From Methanomicrobiales archaeon (lineage in GTDB: Archaea > Halobacteriota > Methanomicrobia > Methanomicrobiales > Methanospirillaceae): a stretch of 33,601 bases of DNA. The stretch covers positions 1 through 33,601 of the forward strand of contig JAAEET010000019.1 of NCBI GenBank assembly GCA_013415565.1. The letters run 5' to 3'. The notes under the pieces are model-generated. The model ran no database searches, had not been told where the DNA came from, and saw nothing but the letters and a program-made list of their open reading frames with translations. Position 1 is the first letter of the stretch, and each line of letters begins with the position of its first letter. Shown one piece after another: positions 7,590-16,199 of the stretch. The position numbers and the translations under genes were made by a program.

Positions 7590-9034
7590 GACCGGTCACT
7601 CCGGGTGTCAAGGATGAGGAGCCGTTCCTCGGTCATCTCCCGGATGGCGTAGCGGGGTCCTTCCTTTCCGGTCCCCGATCCTTTCACCCCGCCGTACGGC
7701 ATGTGGTCAACCCTGAAGGTGGGGATATCGTTCGCCACCACCCCCCCGACCTCCGACTCCTCGAACGCCTTCATGATACGCCCGATATCCCTGGTAAACA
7801 CGCCGAGCTGCATTCCGTACCTGCTCCGGTTCGCCCGGGACAGGGCATCTTCGAAATCGGTATACCGGCTGATCGTGATGACCGGGGCAAAGACCTCCTC
7901 CTGCTCCACCCGCATCTCCGGGGTTGTTCCGGTGAGGATGGTCGGGGCAACCATCGATCCCCGCCGGGTCCCGCCGTACAGGATCCTGGCCCCGCCGGCA
8001 ACCGCCTCATCAACCATCTGCCCTGCCCTCTCGGCGGCTTCGAGGGAGATCATCGGCCCGACGTCGGTGTGGTCATCACGGGGATCGCCGGTTATCAGGG
8101 CAGCGACCCCGGCGCGGATCTGCGTGAGCATGGCATCATAGATTGCATCGTGCAGGAACACCCGCTGGACCGAGATGCAGACCTGGCCCGCGTTGGTATA
8201 GCCACCGGTCACGATCCGCGAGGCGGCGTATCCGGTATCCGCGTCATCGTGCACGATTGCCGCCGCGTTCCCCCCGAGCTCGAGGGTGACCTTCTTTCTC
8301 CCTGCCAGCTCCCTGAGGTGCCACCCGACCGCAGGGCTCCCGGTAAAGGTCAGGACCGCGATCCGGGGGTCGGAGACGAGCCGTTCGGCAACCTCCCCGG
8401 AACAGGGAACGACGCTCAGTGCCTCACGGGGCAGACCTGCCCTGAGGGCCATTTCGGCGAGCAGGAGCGAGGAGACCGGGGTTGCCGAAGCCGGTTTCAG
8501 GATGAGAGGGTTTCCGGCAGCGACTGCCGGACCCAGTTTATGGCAGGCCAGGTTGAGGGGAAAATTGAACGGGGTGATCCCCAGGACAGGTCCGGCCGGA
8601 AACCGCCGGGTGATGCCGATCCTTCCTTCGGCTCCCGCGCTCCAGTCGAGGGGGATGAGCTCCCCCCCGATCCTCCTGGCCTCCTCGGCCGATGTGCGGA
8701 GGGTCGCCACCGCCCGCTGTACTTCGAGCGCGGCGAACGACCGGGTCTTTCCCCCTTCGAGGACCAGTATCCCGGCCAGTTCAGCGGCCCGGGCCTCGAC
8801 CTGGTCGGCGATGGAGGACAGAATCCTGCTCTTTTCCGCCGATGAAAGGTGCCTGGTACATTCGACGGCCTCTGCAGCGATCCCTGCAGCATCGTCGAGA
8901 TCCCTGCCGGCGGCCTGGTGTACCACGGCAATGGTCTCCCCGGTGTAGGGGAATTTCACCTCCCGGGGACCGGGGTTTGTTCTCCACTCGCCGCCGATTA
9001 AAAACCGGTATTCAGGAACGTTTTCCGCTGTCAT
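7586..9034 (-). CDS. NAD(P)-dependent aldehyde dehydrogenase (possible lactaldehyde dehydrogenase CofA)
   Basis: This 482-residue aldehyde dehydrogenase has TPFNFPLN (residues 154-161), the FTGS cofactor loop (230-233), the general base in LELGGN (E252), and the catalytic Cys286 in NAGQVCIS, followed by EEVFAPV and a GGVKGSG C-terminal segment. Its closest functional candidates in methanogens are lactaldehyde dehydrogenase (CofA, supplying lactate for coenzyme F420) and non-phosphorylating glyceraldehyde-3-phosphate dehydrogenase; sequence alone does not decide. The start at 9034 is well supported by GGGAGGAG seven bases or so upstream. It forms a two-gene operon with the LOG-like gene. Confidence 0.93.
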   Translation of the reverse strand: MTAENVPEYRFLIGGEWRTNPGPREVKFPYTGETIAVVHQAAGRDLDDAAGIAAEAVECTRHLSSAEKSRILSSIADQVEARAAELAGILVLEGGKTRSFAALEVQRAVATLRTSAEEARRIGGELIPLDWSAGAEGRIGITRRFPAGPVLGITPFNFPLNLACHKLGPAVAAGNPLILKPASATPVSSLLLAEMALRAGLPREALSVVPCSGEVAERLVSDPRIAVLTFTGSPAVGWHLRELAGRKKVTLELGGNAAAIVHDDADTGYAASRIVTGGYTNAGQVCISVQRVFLHDAIYDAMLTQIRAGVAALITGDPRDDHTDVGPMISLEAAERAGQMVDEAVAGGARILYGGTRRGSMVAPTILTGTTPEMRVEQEEVFAPVITISRYTDFEDALSRANRSRYGMQLGVFTRDIGRIMKAFEESEVGGVVANDIPTFRVDHMPYGGVKGSGTGKEGPRYAIREMTEERLLILDTRSDRS

Positions 9035-9108
9035 CAGAGCTCCTCCCAGATCTCCGGAACGGAGGGCCTGGTTAAAGAAACTACTTTGTGTTCAGGAGGA
9101 TAATAGCT

Positions 9109-9157
9109 GTGAATATACGCGCAGCCGGTGATGCGGGTAGATGAACCGGGAGGAAGG
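9109..9157 (+). promoter_or_regulatory. ileS promoter and ribosome-binding site
   Basis: A TATA-like GTGAATATAC lies at about 9109-9118, predicting a transcript start near 9140. A strong Shine-Dalgarno GGGAGGAAGG at 9148-9157 sits about ten bases before the GTG at 9164. Together they argue against the upstream GTG (9128) and ATG (9131) as starts, because those would lie before the transcript. Confidence 0.55.
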
Positions 9158-9163
9158 ATCCGG

Positions 9164-12100
9164 GTGAAGGAAGCCGCCAGTACCTATAACGCACGGGAAA
9201 TCGAGAACGCCATCCAGGAGTTCTGGGAAGATAACGCCATATACCGGAAGACAAAAGACCTCCATGCAGCCGATGAGGATTTCTTCTTTGTCGACGGTCC
9301 CCCGTACACCACCGGCCATATCCACCTCGGAACGGCATGGAACAAGATCATCAAGGACAGCATTCTCCGCTACACCCGCATGACCGGGAGGAACGTGATC
9401 GCCCGCGCCGGCTATGACATGCACGGTCTTCCCATCGAGGTCAGGGTCGAGCAGCAGCTGGGGTTTTCGTCAAAGAAGGACATCGAACGGTTCGGGATCG
9501 GGCCCTTCATCGACCGGTGCCGGGAGTTCGCCGCGACAAACATGGAGGTCATGAGCAGGCAGTTCCAGGGTCTCGGCGTCTGGCTTGATTTCGACGATCC
9601 CTACCAGACCATGAAGCCCGGGTACATCGAGGCTGCCTGGTGGACCCTGAAGAAAGCCGCCGAATCCGGGATGCTCGAACGCGGACACCGCGTGGTCAAC
9701 TGGTGCCCCCGGTGCGCGACCGCGATTGCCGATGCCGAGGTCGAATACTGGGACGAGACCGATCCCTCGATTTTTGTCAAGTTCCCGATCACCGGCAGGG
9801 AGCATGAATACCTGGTCATCTGGACCACGACCCCGTGGACTCTCCCGGCCAACGTTGCCGTCGCCGTGCATCCCGATATCACCTACGCCCGCGTTGAGGC
9901 GATCAAGGATGGCCGGAAGGAGATCCTCTGGATTGCCGAAGACCTTGTCGAACCGGTTCTCAGGAAGGGGAGGTACCAGGATTACACCATCCTCGAAAAA
10001 GCTGGCGGAGGTGCCCTGACATCCTTCACCTACCGTTCACCGCTCGAAGACCAGGTACCCCTCCAGCGGGAGATCTCGCACCGGGTGGTGACGGCCGACT
10101 TCGTCACCCTCGAAAATACCGGCATGGTCCATATCGCGCCCGGGCATGGCTGGGATGATTATTTGCTGGGGTGCCGGGAGAACCTCCCGATCGTCTGCCC
10201 GGTCGATGCAACCGGCAGGTTCCTGGAAGAGGCGGGGGATATCGCGGGCGTCTATATCAAGGATGCCGACCCGGTGGTCCTCGAGAATCTCGGTGATCAC
10301 CTCATGGCCAAGGACATGGTGGTGCACCGGTACGGCCATTGCTGGCGGTGCAAGACCCCCATCATCTTCCGGGCCACCGAGCAGTGGTTCCTGAAGGCAT
10401 CGGATCTCCGCGACCGGATGCTCGATGAAGTCGCCACCGTGACCTGGTATCCGGAATGGGCCGGGAGTGCCCGGTTCTACGATTGGATCAAGGAAGCCCG
10501 CGACTGGTGCATCTCACGCCAGCGGTACTGGGGAATTCCCATCCCCATCTGGGAATGCCGTTCGTGCGGGAAACACCGGGTATTCGGCACCATCCGCGAG
10601 CTCGAGGAAGCGAGTGGAACGCAGCTTCCCGATCCGCACCGGCCCTACGTCGACGAAATAACCATACCCTGCTCCTGCGGCGGATCCATGCAACGGGTTG
10701 TGGACATCTTCGATGTCTGGTTCGATTCAGCCGTCGCTTCCTGGGCGACCCTCGGCTTCCCGGGAAACACGGAAGATTTCGATCGTCTCTGGCCGGCCGA
10801 TTTCATCACCGAAGGCCAGGACCAGACCCGGGGCTGGTTCTACTCCCAGCTCGGAGCAAGCACCATCGCGTTCGGCCGCTCGCCCTACCGGAGCGTTCTG
10901 ATGCACGGGTTTGCGCTCGATGCCGAAGGGAGGAAGATGAGCAAGAGCCTGGGGAACGTCGTAACCCCGGAAGAGGTGATCGCTTCCATGGGGGTGGATG
11001 TCCTCCGCCTCTATGTCCTCTCCTCGAGCGCACCCTGGGATGACCTCAAGTTCAACTGGGAAGGGGTGAAGAACGTGAACCGGGCGATGAACATTTTCTG
11101 GAATGTGTACCGGTTCCCCCTGCCCTACATGATCCTCGACGGATTTTCGCCGGCATCCGGGGCGGGCGGCGCATGGGATCCCGAGAGCGTGGCGGCCCGG
11201 CGCAGCCGGATGGCCCCGGAAGACCGGTGGATCGTCTCCCGCACGAATTCATGCGCAGCGGTCGTCGATGTCGCCCTCCGGGAGCGCCAGCTCCACCGGG
11301 CAACGAGAACGCTTGTCTCCTTTATTCTTGAAGACCTCTCCCGCTGGTATGTCCAGCTCGTGAGGGAACGGATGTGGCTTGAAGGGGAATCGGCAGCGAA
11401 GACCGATGCTTACGAGACCATCTCCTACGTGCTCCGCAGGCTGTGCGGACTGCTTGCCCCGTTCACGCCGCACATCACCGAACAGATGTACCGGAACCTC
11501 CGGCTGCCGGGTGACCCCGAAAGTATCCACATGACCGGCTGGTTTTCGGGCTCCCCGGACCTGGTCGACGAACGTCTTGAAGAGGAGATGGCAGCGGTGC
11601 GCTCGTTCGACGAGGCCCAGGCAAATGCCCGGCAGGCGGGACGGCGGAAACTCCGGTGGCCGGTTGCCGAATGCGTGGTCGTGACCGATGACGATGCGGT
11701 GGCATCGGCAATTCAGGACCTGAACACCATCTGCAGGGAACGGGCAAATGCCCGGAAGGTACGGGTTCTCCGGGGGTCGTTCGACCGGTCGGGGTGGCGG
11801 GCCGAACCCGTGATGAAGGCGCTTGGTCCGGCATTCGGAAAGAAAGCCCCGCTGGTCCGCGAACTCATCGCAATGACCGATGCGGCGTCACTCAAGGCGT
11901 CGCACGAACGGGGAGAGCCCGTGACGCTCACCCGTGAAGATGAGTCGTTCGCGATCATGCCGGGCATGGCTGTGTTCGCCGAAGAACTCCCGTCCGATAT
12001 CTTCAAGGCGCCGATGAACGGCGGAACCGTCTATATCGATACCACGCTCACCCCCGAGCTCGAGGCCGAAGGGTACGCCCGGGAGGTCATCCGGCGCATC

Positions 12101-12367
12101 CAGGAAATGCGGCGGCAGCTCGACCTGCGGGTCGAGGACTACATCACGGCGATGGCCGTGATTGCCGATGAACGGGTGGCAGCCCTCATCAGCGATCTCT
12201 GGAAGGACGGGATCATGGAGGAGGTCAGGGCAACAGCGTTTGCCGTGACCGCCGGAACAGGACCTGCGGGCGCTGCGTCTTTCGACCTGTCCCGGGAATG
12301 GGATGTGGAAGGCATCCCGATGGTGATCGGGATCTCACAGTTCGGAGATCAGCCGGGTAAGGAATGA
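9164..12367 (+). CDS. ileS: Isoleucyl-tRNA synthetase
   Basis: This class I synthetase of 1067 residues charges tRNA-Ile. The HIGH motif is HIHLG at residues 52-56 in PPYTTGHIHLG and KMSKS is at 591-595. The editing (CP1) domain contains WTTTPWTLPANVAV, and WCPRC, CWRCK and CRSCG...CSCG clusters suggest zinc sites. The C-terminal anticodon-binding region shows EDLSRWYVQLVRERMW and FTPHITEQMY. I prefer the GTG at 9164 (MKEAASTYNAREIE) because of the Shine-Dalgarno ahead of it and agreement with typical archaeal IleS N-termini. The last 33 bases overlap the convergent thg1 gene. Confidence 0.97.
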   Translation: MKEAASTYNAREIENAIQEFWEDNAIYRKTKDLHAADEDFFFVDGPPYTTGHIHLGTAWNKIIKDSILRYTRMTGRNVIARAGYDMHGLPIEVRVEQQLGFSSKKDIERFGIGPFIDRCREFAATNMEVMSRQFQGLGVWLDFDDPYQTMKPGYIEAAWWTLKKAAESGMLERGHRVVNWCPRCATAIADAEVEYWDETDPSIFVKFPITGREHEYLVIWTTTPWTLPANVAVAVHPDITYARVEAIKDGRKEILWIAEDLVEPVLRKGRYQDYTILEKAGGGALTSFTYRSPLEDQVPLQREISHRVVTADFVTLENTGMVHIAPGHGWDDYLLGCRENLPIVCPVDATGRFLEEAGDIAGVYIKDADPVVLENLGDHLMAKDMVVHRYGHCWRCKTPIIFRATEQWFLKASDLRDRMLDEVATVTWYPEWAGSARFYDWIKEARDWCISRQRYWGIPIPIWECRSCGKHRVFGTIRELEEASGTQLPDPHRPYVDEITIPCSCGGSMQRVVDIFDVWFDSAVASWATLGFPGNTEDFDRLWPADFITEGQDQTRGWFYSQLGASTIAFGRSPYRSVLMHGFALDAEGRKMSKSLGNVVTPEEVIASMGVDVLRLYVLSSSAPWDDLKFNWEGVKNVNRAMNIFWNVYRFPLPYMILDGFSPASGAGGAWDPESVAARRSRMAPEDRWIVSRTNSCAAVVDVALRERQLHRATRTLVSFILEDLSRWYVQLVRERMWLEGESAAKTDAYETISYVLRRLCGLLAPFTPHITEQMYRNLRLPGDPESIHMTGWFSGSPDLVDERLEEEMAAVRSFDEAQANARQAGRRKLRWPVAECVVVTDDDAVASAIQDLNTICRERANARKVRVLRGSFDRSGWRAEPVMKALGPAFGKKAPLVRELIAMTDAASLKASHERGEPVTLTREDESFAIMPGMAVFAEELPSDIFKAPMNGGTVYIDTTLTPELEAEGYAREVIRRIQEMRRQLDLRVEDYITAMAVIADERVAALISDLWKDGIMEEVRATAFAVTAGTGPAGAASFDLSREWDVEGIPMVIGISQFGDQPGKE

Positions 12368-13066
12368 GCGGCCCTCCGGCGAGCTGAACAACGGTGGCGC
12401 CCGGTCGCTTTCCACCGAGGTCCTGACCGTCCGGACCACCGAGGAGAGACGGGGATTCCACCCTTCAATAGTCGTGGCTTTCCGGTAGATCAGGACGCCC
12501 CGGCGCTGCCAGGCCGGGGTTTTTGCCAGGTTGATCCCCCGGGAAAACGCCAGTTCGTGCAGTGCCGGCGACGACAGGCCCCTGAGCCGCCGGGCCGCCT
12601 CTCTCCTGCTGCACCCCTCTTCGATCAGGGCATACTGGCACCAGGCATTGATGTGGTTTCTCCAGGCCTCGCCCTGGCGTTCGATGAGGTAGCGTACGGC
12701 CAGTTCGGGCGTGATCTGGATGATCCGTGCATCGAACGAGACCGGGATCCCGGACCCGGCCTCGAGGGTCAGGGCGCTTGCGGCAAACGATGCTGCCACC
12801 GAATCGATCTTCTCGACCCTGCCGGCGAACGGGAGCGTGGAGAAGTAGAGACTGATCTCATCGGAGAAAGTAAAGGCGAAATCCGGGGAGAGCCCGGAAT
12901 CCGATATCAGTCGTACGCACACCGCTGCCATTGATGCTGAAAACTTTTCGTCGAAGGGCCGCTTGAGCCCCCATGCCTCGGCAACGGCATGAAAATTTCT
13001 CCCGTCGATCCGAACGAAGATCGGGGGGACGCAGGTCAGGGTACTGTAGAGCTCCCGTTTCTTCAT
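12335..13066 (-). CDS. thg1: tRNA(His) guanylyltransferase-like protein, archaeal Thg1
   Basis: This 243-residue protein belongs to the Thg1 superfamily of 3'-5' nucleotide-adding enzymes. Archaeal members add G-1 to tRNA-His in a template-dependent way and can repair tRNA 5' ends. The metal-binding carboxylates are D21 in VRIDGRNFH and D69/E70 in FSDEIS. Further family segments are WRNHINAWCQYAL and GILINLAKTPAWQRRG-like sequence near the C-terminus (RGINLAKTPAWQRRG). The open frame extends upstream to 13174, but homology starts at MKKRELYS, so ATG 13066 is chosen. Its 3' end overlaps ileS on the other strand by 33 bases. It lies 49 bases downstream of the PRC-barrel gene, with which it may form an operon. 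Confidence 0.93.
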   Translation of the reverse strand: MKKRELYSTLTCVPPIFVRIDGRNFHAVAEAWGLKRPFDEKFSASMAAVCVRLISDSGLSPDFAFTFSDEISLYFSTLPFAGRVEKIDSVAASFAASALTLEAGSGIPVSFDARIIQITPELAVRYLIERQGEAWRNHINAWCQYALIEEGCSRREAARRLRGLSSPALHELAFSRGINLAKTPAWQRRGVLIYRKATTIEGWNPRLSSVVRTVRTSVESDRAPPLFSSPEGRSFLTRLISEL

Positions 13067-13115
13067 GGCATTGTCCCGGGAGGCTTTCCGCTCAAAAAAG
13101 AGACTCCTGCCCTGG

Positions 13116-13373
13116 TCAGGACTCCTCAGACCTGAATGCGCCGGGCAGGTGGCGGATGAGAACGATATCGCCAATACTCCTGATGATGCGGAACGGGATC
13201 TTCAGGCCTTTGTAATTCTTGATGTCCACGAGCTGCTGGTTGAGCTTGCCCACCACCAGCGACTCCATCTTCTTTGATTCAACATCGATGAGGACGTCTT
13301 CGACCTCACCGACAAAGACGCTTTTTTCGGTATAGACTTTCAGTTCGAACATCTCGGTTATCTGGTTTCTCAT
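13116..13373 (-). CDS. PRC-barrel domain protein (possible CdpB-type divisome protein)
   Basis: This 85-residue protein is a single PRC-barrel: FELKVYTEKSVFVGEVEDVLID (beta strands 1-2), a KKMESLVVGKL strand, and IPFRIIRSIGDIVLIRH at the end. No transmembrane or catalytic residues are seen. Single-domain archaeal PRC-barrel proteins include CdpB1 and CdpB2, which bridge SepF and FtsZ in haloarchaea; whether this one does so is inference. I choose ATG 13373 (MRNQITEMFE). The TTG at 13382 and ATG at 13361 are alternatives, the last favoured if the TATA at 13388-13397 is the one used. It is divergent from the M50 protease gene and upstream of thg1. Confidence 0.85.
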   Translation of the reverse strand: MRNQITEMFELKVYTEKSVFVGEVEDVLIDVESKKMESLVVGKLNQQLVDIKNYKGLKIPFRIIRSIGDIVLIRHLPGAFRSEES

Positions 13374-13385
13374 CCTAATCAATGA

Positions 13386-13427
13386 AAGATATATACTATT
13401 CAGTTAAAAACATACCCCTTTATATGA
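13386..13427. promoter_or_regulatory. Divergent promoter region, PRC-barrel gene / M50 protease gene
   Basis: AGATATATACTATT (about 13387-13400) is a strong TATA element that for the plus strand predicts a start near 13417, just before the protease ATG at 13424. For the minus strand, CATATAAAGG (about 13416-13425) predicts a start near 13395, ahead of the PRC-barrel ATG at 13373. The two elements are interleaved within 45 bases, so polymerases on the two strands would compete. Confidence 0.5.
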
Positions 13428-14557
13428 ACGGGTCGCTGAAAATCGGGACAATTTACGGCATTCCCGTGCTGCTCCACTGGACATTTCTCCTCATCATTCC
13501 CTTCTTTGCCTGGATCATCGGGAGCCAGATCGTCCTGACAGCCGACCTGATTTCAGATCTCTTCTCCATAGAGATCAATACGAGTCTGATTACCGCCGGG
13601 ATCACCCCCTATGTGCTCGGAACCGTGGTGGCTCTCGGTCTCTTTTTCGGGGTCTTTATCCACGAGATGGCCCATTCCGTGCTCGCCAAGAGCAGGGGGA
13701 TCAGGATCAACAGCATCACCCTGCTTATCTTTGGAGGGATCTCATCCATGGAGGAACAGACCCCGGACCCGAAGGTCGAGCTCCCGATGGCCCTGGTCGG
13801 CCCCCTCACCAGCCTGGCCGTGGGGATCATCTGCATCGGCATCATGTTCCTGTGCGATGCGGTGATCGACTCACGCCCCCTCGCCGGCATATTTGTCTTC
13901 ACCTTCGGCTATCTCGGGCTGCTCAATGTCTTCCTTTTCGGCTTCAACCTCCTCCCCGCCTTCCCGATGGATGGTGGACGGGTGCTCCGGGCCTGGCTCG
14001 CCCGCGGGATGCCGCTGAACAAGGCCACCAGGATCGCCGCGGACGTAGGCAAGGTGTTCGCCGTGCTGTTCGGGCTGCTCGGGATCTTCCTCTTGAGCCC
14101 GATCCTTATCCTGATTGCCTTCTTCATCTATATCGGGGCAACGCAGGAGTCGACGGCCATCAAGTACAGCTTCCTGCTGAAGGATGTCACGGTCGGCGAC
14201 ATCATGGCCAGGGACGTGCTCACGGTGGAGCCGGACATGACGGTCAAGAGCGTGATCGACCTCATGTACTCGACCAAGCACCTCGGGTTCCCGGTCCGTG
14301 ACCGGGGCCTGGTGGTCGGGATGGTCACGCTTGCCGACGTCCACAAGATACCTCCGCCCGACCGGGAGGCCATGCAGGTCCGCGATATCATGACCCGGGG
14401 AGCCATAGCTCTCCCGCCGTCAGCACCGGTCATCGACGCCCTCAGGATCATGTCGGGGAGCAATATCGGCAGGATCCCGATCATGGACGGCGATATGCTC
14501 GTGGGAATCGTCAGCCGGACCGACATCCTGAAGGTCATCGAGCTCAAGGAGATGTGA
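13424..14557 (+). CDS. Site-2-type membrane metalloprotease (M50) with two CBS domains
   Basis: This 377-residue integral membrane zinc protease has the active-site HEMAH at residues 80-84 within a membrane helix. The second metal site is NLLPAFPMDGG (N175 to G185, D183). There are about six hydrophobic segments in residues 1-245. A cytoplasmic pair of CBS domains follows (about 250-375: ARDVLTVEPDMTVKSVIDLM, LVVGMVTLADV, RIPIMDGDMLVGIVSRTDIL), which likely bind an adenine nucleotide and regulate the protease. The frame begins at 13382, but a TATA element sits at 13387-13400, so the ATG at 13424 (MNGSLKIGTIYGIPV) is chosen; it also matches the family N-terminus. The substrate is unknown. The stop overlaps the convergent radical SAM gene by 14 bases. 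Confidence 0.92.
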   Translation: MNGSLKIGTIYGIPVLLHWTFLLIIPFFAWIIGSQIVLTADLISDLFSIEINTSLITAGITPYVLGTVVALGLFFGVFIHEMAHSVLAKSRGIRINSITLLIFGGISSMEEQTPDPKVELPMALVGPLTSLAVGIICIGIMFLCDAVIDSRPLAGIFVFTFGYLGLLNVFLFGFNLLPAFPMDGGRVLRAWLARGMPLNKATRIAADVGKVFAVLFGLLGIFLLSPILILIAFFIYIGATQESTAIKYSFLLKDVTVGDIMARDVLTVEPDMTVKSVIDLMYSTKHLGFPVRDRGLVVGMVTLADVHKIPPPDREAMQVRDIMTRGAIALPPSAPVIDALRIMSGSNIGRIPIMDGDMLVGIVSRTDILKVIELKEM

Positions 14558-16199
14558 CGAAGGAGACGTCGTCCTCGAGCGGGGTGATCCCTGCCAGTGA
14601 CCGCAGCTCCTCCCTGTTCATCAGCGGGCGTTGTGCTACAATCTTTCCCGCCTGGCGGGCACTGATGCCCGGGATCCACTTCAGGGCAGAGAGCGGCAGC
14701 TCGTTGATCCTGATCGGGTGCGGAAGGGCGGAAACCGACCTCATCCCGTGATCCACGATAATGGCATCGAGCACCGTCCGGACGGCGATGGCAAGCGGGA
14801 TCCCGGCCAGGATCGGGTAGGACCCCATCTGCCTGCCGAAGGATACCGGTCCCTGCTGCTCGATCACCAGCCCGCGGAGCACCGTCCCCAGGGGAAAGAC
14901 CTTCCGGAGCATGGGGAGGTCGAATTCTTTCCTGACCCGCTGCTTGAACACCTTGAAGCGGGCGGTATGGATACCGAGCGTGTTCTCCCGGTAGGCCCGC
15001 GTTCCCTCGAATGCCATCAGCTGCCTGATGTTCACCCTCCGGACCAGCAGGCCGCTTTCGAGCACCCGGGACAGGAACTGCTCGTTCATGTCATACGTCT
15101 CCCGGGTCTCCCCGGCAAGGCCGCAGATGAAGTTCAGACCGGGAAGGAGTTCAGGTATCCCGTTCCGCCGGATCGCACCTTCTTCGTTCACGATGGCGAT
15201 TGCCCGCATCACCTCGTCTGCTCCGGCCTTGAGGTTGTTCGCCGCCACGACAGCCGGATCGGCAGTCTCCATGCCGAACGCCGCGACATCGCCCGGGGTG
15301 TGGTAGCGGATGATTTCCCGGAGCGCACTCCGGGAAGCTTCCTCGTGCCGGGCCAGTGTGCCGGGGTTGATATTATCGATGTGCAGGGTCCGCAGGTCGG
15401 GGGCCGACGCCCGGATACCGGCAAAAAGTTCGGCGATCTGTTCCGGCCGGGGAACGGGATATGCACCCCCGGTTGAATTGTACACGAGGAGATCGGGCTG
15501 TCGTCCCAGCCTGAAATGGCGGGCCCCGGCCCGGGCGAGTGCCGCCACTTCCCCGGTGATCCCGTCGATGCTCCGGTAGCGGGGGGGGCCGTAGAAGGGC
15601 TCGGTGCAGAATGAACACCCTCCGGCAAGTGATCGCGGGCACCCCCGGGCGGTCTCGAGCTCGCACATGACGTACGGATAGGAAGGGTGCTGCCGGATGA
15701 TGGCTGCCCCGGAGATACTCCAGGGATCAGACCTGGTATAATCGGGAATTCCCTCTGTCCCGCCCCGGGCGAGGAACGCGTCCAGCGCTTCCGGAGGCGA
15801 ACCGGTGAGGAGATGGTCGTATCCCGACACCGCCTGCCGAATGGCCTTTGTTCCACCTCCGGGTGCGTAGCCGAATCCGATAGGCCCGCAGAGCAGGCTC
15901 ACGATCCCCCGCAGGCGGGTTCCGATCTGCTGGATCTCGGTGAGGGTAGCCGGAGTGCCGCCAAGGTATTTTCCCGGTACGGTGATCCCGGCGACCATCA
16001 CGGCAACCCTGACCGTGTCACCGGCCGCGAGGATCTGCGGATCGGTGCGGATCTGATCGATGGTCAGGTACCGGGGCTCGAGTTCATGCTCATGGAGCAC
16101 TCCCGCAAGGGTCCTGGTGTACGGGGAGATGTACGGAGGAACGCCGAGGCAGGCAGGTTCGTCGACGTACCCGTCAATCAGGAGGGCCTCAGCAGGCAT
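14544..16199 (-). CDS. Radical SAM protein with C-terminal helix-hairpin-helix (COG1031-like)
   Basis: This 551-residue protein has an N-terminal B12-binding-like/Rossmann region (about 1-165), then a radical SAM core with C187, C195 and C198 in ARGCPRSLAGGCSFC. The spacing is CX7CX2C rather than the usual CX3CX2C. Core strands follow (LHIDNINPGTLARH, FGMETADPAVVAANN, LPGLNFICGLAGET). The C-terminal 50 residues contain a helix-hairpin-helix (LKWIPGISARQAGKIVAQRP, LRSLAGI). This matches the COG1031 family, whose reaction is not known to me. HhH suggests nucleic-acid binding, for example tRNA (inference). The ATG overlaps the mptE stop by 11 bases. The 3' end overlaps the M50 gene. Confidence 0.9.
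   Translation of the reverse strand: MPAEALLIDGYVDEPACLGVPPYISPYTRTLAGVLHEHELEPRYLTIDQIRTDPQILAAGDTVRVAVMVAGITVPGKYLGGTPATLTEIQQIGTRLRGIVSLLCGPIGFGYAPGGGTKAIRQAVSGYDHLLTGSPPEALDAFLARGGTEGIPDYTRSDPWSISGAAIIRQHPSYPYVMCELETARGCPRSLAGGCSFCTEPFYGPPRYRSIDGITGEVAALARAGARHFRLGRQPDLLVYNSTGGAYPVPRPEQIAELFAGIRASAPDLRTLHIDNINPGTLARHEEASRSALREIIRYHTPGDVAAFGMETADPAVVAANNLKAGADEVMRAIAIVNEEGAIRRNGIPELLPGLNFICGLAGETRETYDMNEQFLSRVLESGLLVRRVNIRQLMAFEGTRAYRENTLGIHTARFKVFKQRVRKEFDLPMLRKVFPLGTVLRGLVIEQQGPVSFGRQMGSYPILAGIPLAIAVRTVLDAIIVDHGMRSVSALPHPIRINELPLSALKWIPGISARQAGKIVAQRPLMNREELRSLAGITPLEDDVSFVTSP

Noticed and set aside
7703-8845. 380-codon open frame on the plus strand
   Set aside because: It is antisense to the aldehyde dehydrogenase, has low-complexity Arg/Gly/Pro/Asp-rich translation and no recognisable motifs; a shadow of GC-rich coding DNA.
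13067-13174. N-terminal extension of thg1
   Set aside because: It would overlap the PRC-barrel gene by about 60 bases; Thg1 similarity starts at MKKREL.
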